64,000 nucleotides of DNA from a virus. Positions 59,451 to 64,000 of this stretch are shown here, one piece after another (position 1 is the stretch's first letter; each line of letters begins with the position of its first letter). Position numbers and translations under genes: made by a program. The DNA is taken from the IMG/VR virus record IMGVR_UViG_3300027759_000053, positions 62,001 through 126,000 of that record, one strand, 5' to 3'. The notes under the pieces were generated by a model. The model was not told where the DNA came from. It saw only the letters and a list, made by a program, of their open reading frames with translations, and made no database searches.

Positions 59451-59612
59451 AAAAATTTTTAAACTGCACAGAGAAGGAGCCAAGTCCTGGTGTGCCGTTT
59501 GTGTTGTGTCGCAGAGAAGGACTAGGTCCTGATGCGTTGTCTTTTTGTATTAAACTTCTAAATTGTTATAGAACGTTTTTGTTACTGCACGGGCTGTGTT
59601 GTTTTACACAGT
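59451..59612 (-). ncRNA. Hairpin-rich 5' leader of the tRNA/ncRNA transcript with two related stem-loops
   Basis: About 160 bases from the promoter to tRNA-Leu with no gene. On the minus strand: hairpin CTGTGT/ACACAG, then GCATCAGGACCTAG..CTCTGCG and GCACACCAGGACTTGG..CTCTGTGC, two related stem-loops sharing the core CAGGAC-YTRG-nYCCTTCTCTG. They may be processed leader, part of the large RNA, or binding sites. Confidence 0.5.
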
Positions 59613-59618
59613 TTCAAT

Positions 59619-59647
59619 AGTATAGCAAAATACTGATTAATGGTCAA
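59619..59647 (-). promoter_or_regulatory. Early-type promoter of the Leu-ncRNA-Glu-Gly transcript
   Basis: TTGACC (59642-59647), 17-base spacer, TATACT (59619-59624) on the minus strand. Confidence 0.85.
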
Positions 59648-59657
59648 CTATTTATTT

Positions 59658-59676
59658 TGTTGCATCTTTAGCAACA
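59658..59676 (-). terminator. Hairpin after the SDR gene, possible terminator
   Basis: TGTTGC / GCAACA stem of 6 bp with a 7-base loop between the SDR stop and the next promoter. No clear U tract follows, so termination is uncertain. Confidence 0.35.
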
Positions 59677-59690
59677 ATGTTGCTAGTTTG

Positions 59691-60350
59691 TTAATGATTT
59701 TGTAGCCTATGCGGGCTTTCAAGATATAGTTTTATAATTTTACCTTTATCGGCACGAGTCAATGAAACCAATCGATTAAACGCAAATTGATATTCTTTAA
59801 TTTTTAATTCTTCATCGGCCGGAAAGTGTGGACTTAGAGCACATATGATTTCTTTGTTGTGCGCAGATAATGCTGTCATCAAATGATTTAGTGCTGCTTT
59901 TGATCCTGCATAAGCAGCCATTTCAGTGTAGTCAGTTCTTTCAAATTCATAAGCCAAGCCTGATGCCATAAAGACAATTTTACTATCATTGTGAGTTTTT
60001 CGTAAGGCCAGTAAAGATAATTCATGCGGTAGTACGACGTTTACTCTAGTTGTGTCAAACCACATTTTTTCAACTGTCGAAGTTAATAACCCAAAGTGTT
60101 CCGGTTTTCCGGGTCCAAAGTCAAAATTTGACACGTATAAAAATAAATCTAACGTGTCAATTTGTTCTAGTATTTTTTGAAATTGAGATTTAACACTATT
60201 GGTATTTTTAAAATCAGCACTTAAATGTGTAGGATCGCCAGTGTTGTAATCTTGATGACTCAGAACGTAAACCTGATAATCTAAAGACCTTAAACTATCA
60301 ACAACAAATTGGCCAAACTTAGATCCCCCTCCTACAACAATGGCATTCAT
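59691..60350 (-). CDS. Short-chain dehydrogenase/reductase
   Basis: A 219-residue Rossmann protein: AIVVGGGSKFGQFVV (nucleotide-binding Gly motif), LFLYVSNFDFG near the NNAG position, and YAGSKAALNHL carrying the catalytic YxxxK. It uses NAD(P)H on an unknown carbonyl or alcohol. The ATG at 60350 follows the upstream stop by one base; one at 60368 is also possible. Confidence 0.75.
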   Translation of the reverse strand: MNAIVVGGGSKFGQFVVDSLRSLDYQVYVLSHQDYNTGDPTHLSADFKNTNSVKSQFQKILEQIDTLDLFLYVSNFDFGPGKPEHFGLLTSTVEKMWFDTTRVNVVLPHELSLLALRKTHNDSKIVFMASGLAYEFERTDYTEMAAYAGSKAALNHLMTALSAHNKEIICALSPHFPADEELKIKEYQFAFNRLVSLTRADKGKIIKLYLESPHRLQNH

Positions 60351-60351
60351 G

Positions 60352-60579
60352 CTATTTTTTTCGTTCATGAAAACGTCTGTTATCTTCTTCGTCCTCGGCT
60401 AATTCTCGAGCATGCCGCTCTTCATCAGTTTCAATTTTGTCTGATTCCTCGTTTAACTTTTTGATATTTTCTACTATGTGTCTACTACTACTTGGTTCTC
60501 CACGAAGCTTGGTCATTTCTTGCTCATACTTAGCTACAAGACTAGGTTTAACGTGTTTTCGTATCCAATCTGTAGTCAT
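60352..60579 (-). CDS. Small charged helical protein
   Basis: A 75-residue, very charged protein (MTTDWIRKHVKPSLVAKYEQ start; ETDEERHARELAEDEEDNRR end), likely all helix or disordered. Coupled to the SDR gene. No family recognised. Confidence 0.5.
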   Translation of the reverse strand: MTTDWIRKHVKPSLVAKYEQEMTKLRGEPSSSRHIVENIKKLNEESDKIETDEERHARELAEDEEDNRRFHERKK

Positions 60580-60623
60580 GCTATGAACTCCTTATATAAC
60601 AAACTATTATCTAATAATGTTAT

Positions 60624-61835
60624 TTAAGTTATATTTTCTGTTGGTGGTTGATCAAATCTAGCATAATTGTTTACCCCGGTATCAACATAAGTAGCTGGTC
60701 CTAGATAATAGAATGGACTTAGAAAACCCACAAATCCCATTGGCTCTCCCATTTCTTTATACATATATTTCTGGTCAATATTATCTACTAGGAATTTGAG
60801 TCCTGCTTTCCAAATTTGATATGCTCGAGTTTCTTTGAAATTTACATAAAACCAATAATCCATCTCATTGTAAAAACTATTTGTTGGCTTTATGGTTTGA
60901 AATGTAGCTGGATCATAATCTGGATACAAGATAGGTTTAACAACTTGTTCATATGTAGTACGAGCTGCGATACTGTTATTGGGCCACTTTACTAGATGTT
61001 GCAACGATTGATTTTGTGGCAACATGAACCAATTTTTAATCATGTGTGCTTGTTTGTGTACAATTTCTGGTAAATCTGGAGTCCAATAAAAATATTCGTT
61101 GGTAATGTTATTGTACTCGTTAACTACAGAATTTGAATGATTGGCCTGTAGATCCATAAAATAAACATACCATTTATTATCCTTAACGCATACTCTTGGT
61201 TTGTCTATTCCGTACAATACTGCAATCTTTTTACCCGCATCAGCATCTTTGCGGTGATCTGCATACCCAACAGGATCGTGTTTAAAAGGATGACTAGGTA
61301 AAAAATAATCCTTTGATCTAAATACCCAATCTTCCTCGTATGAAGCATTGACCATGCTGTCAGTGAAATCATGCACTGTAATTTTTACTCGAGGATGATG
61401 AGTGGAGATCCAGTTTAGTAAAGGTTTTGCTGCAAAATCCCATTCACTCAATGTATTTTCACATTTGGTATTAAACGGATCTCCGTGTACATTTTTTTCT
61501 CCTGTCTTTGGATATCTAAACACTACCTCGTCTATATGAATGCCATTATTCAAAAAGCTCAATAGTGCAGTGGTACTGTCACCACCACCGGAAGCTTCAA
61601 TTCTGATCCAGTCGTATTTTTCTCGTAATTGTACTGCTCTAAGCCTGTATAGTTCACGCAATGAAACTTGGGGATCATGATCCCATTTTATAGAACCATA
61701 AACATCAGTATTAAAATGCCACTGCGGAAATTGATTAACTTTGGTGGCTTCGATTAATGCTTCAACCTTGGCATAAAACTTTTTTGTGCCAACGGTGTAA
61801 TAGCCAATTTTGTCGTTTTGCTCTAGTTTATACAT
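60624..61835 (-). CDS. PP-loop ATP pyrophosphatase-like protein
   Basis: A 403-residue protein with WIRIEASGGGDSTTALLSFL (about 96-115), the SGGxDS PP-loop of N-type ATP pyrophosphatases, followed by HIDEVVFRYP (strand 2). Members adenylate a substrate before amide or thiol transfer (asparagine synthetase, tRNA-modifying and QueC-like enzymes). The long C-terminal part is unlike those families. I recall similar phage proteins of unknown role. It lies 2 bases downstream of the binding-protein-like gene. Confidence 0.7.
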   Translation of the reverse strand: MYKLEQNDKIGYYTVGTKKFYAKVEALIEATKVNQFPQWHFNTDVYGSIKWDHDPQVSLRELYRLRAVQLREKYDWIRIEASGGGDSTTALLSFLNNGIHIDEVVFRYPKTGEKNVHGDPFNTKCENTLSEWDFAAKPLLNWISTHHPRVKITVHDFTDSMVNASYEEDWVFRSKDYFLPSHPFKHDPVGYADHRKDADAGKKIAVLYGIDKPRVCVKDNKWYVYFMDLQANHSNSVVNEYNNITNEYFYWTPDLPEIVHKQAHMIKNWFMLPQNQSLQHLVKWPNNSIAARTTYEQVVKPILYPDYDPATFQTIKPTNSFYNEMDYWFYVNFKETRAYQIWKAGLKFLVDNIDQKYMYKEMGEPMGFVGFLSPFYYLGPATYVDTGVNNYARFDQPPTENIT

Positions 61836-61837
61836 TT

Positions 61838-62410
61838 TTAATGATTATGTACGGTTTGCTCTTTGGCCACAGGCGCAACTAGCTTTTCTCCATCGGCAGT
61901 TGCTTTTGCTCCAGGATGTAATGGAATTCCAAATTTACCATTAGAGGGAATTTTAACACGTAACCAATTTGGTTCTTGCATCAAAGCAGATGTTATTAGA
62001 TAACCGTGATATAAAGGCAAGTTATCTCTTGCCACTAGTAAGTGGGTTCCGTTGTCAACTAGTACTTGTAACGGTATTGGATTAAATTCTGCAAAAGGCG
62101 GCTTGCCTGATTGTATAGCTTTGGCATCGGCATAAGAAATGATTGCCAACTTTGCTTGATCAGTTTTAATCAAACTGGCCAAATGTTCCATACTGCCGGC
62201 ACGACTTACCAAAGCTCTTGACTCTGGCAGTTTACTTCTTAGATCAGACGCCCATTCTTCGCCAATAGTGTCTCCGGGCAGGTCACTTTTAGAAGTAACT
62301 ATCTGTAAAAATCTACTACGAAAAACATCCCATTGTCCGTAAGGTGTATGTGCAGAGACTGAAGTACTTGCTACCAACATGGTAACAATAAACAATTTTG
62401 TGAGTTTCAT
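61838..62410 (-). CDS. Periplasmic binding-like protein (TAXI/TRAP-related, short)
   Basis: A 190-residue precursor. The start at 62410 gives a clean signal peptide (MKLTKLFIVTMLVASTSVSA, mature HTPYGQWD). The mature part has HLASLIKTDQAKLAIISYAD and LQVLVDNGTHLLVARDNLP, like domain II of periplasmic solute-binding proteins, and ends GIPLHPGAKATADG, similar to TAXI proteins. At about 170 mature residues it is half the size of a normal binding protein. It follows the exported amidase gene and may work with it. Confidence 0.55.
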   Translation of the reverse strand: MKLTKLFIVTMLVASTSVSAHTPYGQWDVFRSRFLQIVTSKSDLPGDTIGEEWASDLRSKLPESRALVSRAGSMEHLASLIKTDQAKLAIISYADAKAIQSGKPPFAEFNPIPLQVLVDNGTHLLVARDNLPLYHGYLITSALMQEPNWLRVKIPSNGKFGIPLHPGAKATADGEKLVAPVAKEQTVHNH

Positions 62411-62421
62411 TATTTTTCCTA

Positions 62422-62447
62422 CAAAATAAAGGAGGAAATTTTCCTCC
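62422..62447 (-). terminator. Terminator after the amidase gene
   Basis: GGAGGAAA / TTTCCTCC perfect 8-bp stem with a 1-base centre, then TTTATTTTG on the minus strand, 19 bases after the stop. Confidence 0.65.
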
Positions 62448-62465
62448 CTTGTGGTTGACAATCAA

Positions 62466-63710
62466 TTACTTGGATTCAAAAATTTCCAACGGGCAGATCG
62501 TGGTCACAGCATAGTTTGGTACGTCAACTACATTGCTGATACGCAGATCGCAAGCAACGCTGGTTACAACATAGGCCTGTTCTTTGGTTAGACCTTTGGT
62601 TTGTTGTAGCCAATCAATCATTTGAATCAAACTGCTACGTGCTGCTTGAGTCAAGTCTTGTGACAGATTGGTAAGAGGACCAATTTTCTTGCTGTCTAAG
62701 TAAGTCAAGTGTGGTGGGATTTCGCCGGCATTCTTAAGTGGGAATCCAATGGTAGCATGGAAAGCATCTGGTTCCAATGCCTTCAACTGCGAACCGCCTT
62801 CGAATTGAATCGATTTAAGTGTAGCAGCACCACCCTTACGAATACTGGTTTCAACAGTAACAACACCATTCATTTCGATTGCAGTACCTGCTACTTCGCC
62901 ATCGCCTTGTGCATAGTGTACGTCACCGATGTACAGTCCGCATCCATCTACAAAACATGGAAAGAGTAAAGTAGTTCCGACAACCATCTGTTTGACATCC
63001 ATGTTACCGCCGTTTTCACGTGGTGGTACAGATCTCAAGCACTTGTCTTTGTGTGAACCGTTAGGTCCGCAAATGTTAGCAGGGTGAGCTCCACTTGGTA
63101 ATGGTTTTAATGCTGCGCCGCCGGCATCTGCCAATTGAGTTTCACGAGCCAACCATTTATCAATTTCTGGTTCACCAGGCATAACACCAATGATACCTGT
63201 AAATGCTCGCATAGGAATACGTACACCAGGAATTTGCTCGCTCACTGCCTCAAGGCGATTCAAACGCCAGTTGGCAATGTACGGCTCTGGGAACATGTCA
63301 CTCAGGAAGTTGAATCCTGGAATGATTGTGGTCCAGCCGTGTTTTTCTGGCTCAACGTCTACAATCTTAACTGCCAATACATCACCGCGCTTTGCGCCTT
63401 CGATATAAATTGGACCAGTCATTGGGTGTACTAAACTTAGGTCAATTGCGGTAACATCTTTGGGTTTTGCATTGATGTCTAGTTCGGCATCCACCGCATC
63501 CCTTGTTTGGACTCTAATTAACTCGCCTGGTTTGGCCTTGGCAACAGGCTTGATAGCAGGACTCAACCGATTAAAACAGTTGGGATCTTGCTTACACTTT
63601 GTACCTTTCTTTGATACTTCTACGATTGGTTGCAAAGGTCTATCGGCCAATGCAACAGAGGTAACACAGGCCGCAGCGAGTGCCACTACTAATGATGGAA
63701 TTAAACGCAT
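62466..63710 (-). CDS. Exported acetamidase/formamidase-family protein
   Basis: A 414-residue precursor with a signal peptide (MRLIPSLVVALAAACVTSVALA). The mature chain has the FmdA/AmdA layout: VQTRDAVDAELD, HPMTGPIYIEGAKRGDVLAV, FTGIIGVMPGEP, GGNMDVKQMVVGTTLLFPC and VHYAQGDGEVAGTAIE. Family enzymes release ammonia and formate (or acetate) from short amides, usually in the cytoplasm; this one would act in the periplasm. Six cysteines in the mature part suggest disulfides. AAGGAG precedes the ATG and an early-type promoter lies 80 bases upstream. Confidence 0.85.
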   Translation of the reverse strand: MRLIPSLVVALAAACVTSVALADRPLQPIVEVSKKGTKCKQDPNCFNRLSPAIKPVAKAKPGELIRVQTRDAVDAELDINAKPKDVTAIDLSLVHPMTGPIYIEGAKRGDVLAVKIVDVEPEKHGWTTIIPGFNFLSDMFPEPYIANWRLNRLEAVSEQIPGVRIPMRAFTGIIGVMPGEPEIDKWLARETQLADAGGAALKPLPSGAHPANICGPNGSHKDKCLRSVPPRENGGNMDVKQMVVGTTLLFPCFVDGCGLYIGDVHYAQGDGEVAGTAIEMNGVVTVETSIRKGGAATLKSIQFEGGSQLKALEPDAFHATIGFPLKNAGEIPPHLTYLDSKKIGPLTNLSQDLTQAARSSLIQMIDWLQQTKGLTKEQAYVVTSVACDLRISNVVDVPNYAVTTICPLEIFESK

Positions 63711-63792
63711 TTAAATTGTTCTCCTTGATATAAAATGGTTTTGTGTGGATTTGTTTTTAGTGCAAAACAGAAAGACTAATTCTGTTAATTGA

Positions 63793-63821
63793 ATTATACA
63801 AGATGACTAAGGACTAGTCAA
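63793..63821 (-). promoter_or_regulatory. Early-type promoter of the amidase gene
   Basis: TTGACT (63816-63821), 17-base spacer, TATAAT (63793-63798) on the minus strand, about 75 bases of leader before the ATG. Confidence 0.8.
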
Positions 63822-63854
63822 CATAATTATTTATCAATTTGATTAAAAAATTAT

Positions 63855-63879
63855 AAAAAAAAAGGCCGAAGCCTTTTTT
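63855..63879 (-). terminator. Strong rho-independent terminator after pqqA
   Basis: AAAAAAGGC / GCCTTTTTT 9-bp stem with a TTCG loop and a T run on the minus strand, beginning 1 base after the pqqA stop. Confidence 0.92.
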
Positions 63880-63880
63880 A

Positions 63881-63955
63881 TTATCTATTTGCAATATACA
63901 TTGTGATTTCAAAACCAAAACGCATATCTTGTGCTGCTGGTGTAATCCATGCCAT
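63881..63955 (-). CDS. pqqA: PqqA, ribosomal precursor peptide of the cofactor PQQ
   Basis: A 24-residue peptide starting MAWITPAAQDMR and ending FEITMYIANR. The Glu16-x3-Tyr20 pair is the residue pair that PqqE cross-links and that becomes the PQQ skeleton; the RFGFE context and the ANR end match bacterial PqqA, and the length is normal. AAGGAG lies 7 bases before the ATG and a terminator follows at once, so it is its own transcription unit. No pqqB-E genes are visible; the host would have to supply them. The promoter must lie near or beyond the right edge. Confidence 0.93.
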   Translation of the reverse strand: MAWITPAAQDMRFGFEITMYIANR

Positions 63956-64000
63956 TTTATTTCTCCTTAAAAAGTGACATACTGCATTAGTATGTATGAT

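Noticed and set aside
1-64000. Prophage or bacterial chromosome origin
   Set aside because: No integrase, attachment repeat, ribosomal operon or long bacterial metabolic operon is visible; the T4-like core and promoter set point to a virulent phage. The bacterial-type genes are scattered among phage genes.
1-64000. CRISPR arrays or insertion sequences
   Set aside because: No regularly spaced direct repeats or transposase genes were seen on reading both strands.

Overview
The window is a 64 kb piece of a large tailed-phage genome of the T4-like (marine/freshwater myovirus) type. The T4 core set present is sliding clamp (gp45-like, 668-1399), family B DNA polymerase (gp43-like, 2422-5082), DsbA-like DNA-binding protein (5381-5641), clamp-loader ATPase (gp44-like, 32150-33073), GroES-like co-chaperonin (gp31-like, 33867-34289) and PhoH (29048-29770), with tail-fibre-type virion proteins, a GH19 endolysin and spanin-like lipoproteins. 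DNA is AT-rich and almost everything reads on the minus strand. There are two plus-strand islands (28395-30789 and 54048-54746). No integrase, transposase or CRISPR array was seen.

Layout, left to right: replication genes and a radical SAM pair (1-7.7 kb); hydrolase, Dps and small proteins (7.8-10 kb); probable virion proteins, a nucleotidyltransferase and a glycosyltransferase (10-18 kb); ClpA-DnaJ chaperones (18-21.4 kb); lysis region with endolysin, lipoproteins and small membrane proteins (21.4-24.4 kb); virion proteins, GATase, di-iron protein and sulfotransferase-like genes (24.5-28.4 kb); plus-strand methyltransferase, PhoH and radical SAM/SPASM (28.4-30.8 kb); an early operon from MazG down to clamp loader, cupin and nucleotidase (35.9-30.7 kb); four large tail-fibre-like genes (36-45.8 kb); an IF-1, superoxide dismutase and A-type Fe-S carrier cluster (45.8-46.9 kb); many small conserved phage genes (47-53 kb); then eight tRNA genes and a roughly 0.5 kb non-coding, hairpin-rich RNA region (53.3-59.6 kb); and last a PP-loop ATPase, a periplasmic binding-like protein, an exported acetamidase/formamidase and a 24-residue PqqA (60.6-63.96 kb).

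Two promoter classes can be read directly. Fourteen sites have a sigma-70-like form, most with TTGAC(C/T/A), always a 17-base spacer, and TATAAT or a close variant; these drive replication genes, chaperones, tRNAs, the big RNA region and the formamidase. A second motif, (A/T/G/C)TAAATA, sits 17-24 bases before the start of virion, spanin, Dps, di-iron, IF-1 and oxygenase genes and matches the T4 late promoter core TATAAATA. This gives an early/late map without a transcriptome.

The most striking content is auxiliary. The phage encodes PqqA, the ribosomally made precursor of the redox cofactor PQQ, as a separate gene with a strong ribosome-binding site and its own terminator. No other pqq gene is in the window, so the host would have to supply the maturation enzymes. 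PQQ is the cofactor of methanol dehydrogenases, so a methylotrophic Gram-negative host (for example a low-GC methylophilalean) is a reasonable inference but is not proven here. Further gifts to the infected cell are an IF-1 of the same length as the bacterial protein, a ClpA unfoldase that keeps the ClpP-docking tripeptide, DnaJ, Fe/Mn superoxide dismutase, Dps, an IscA-type carrier and eight tRNAs with encoded CCA ends.
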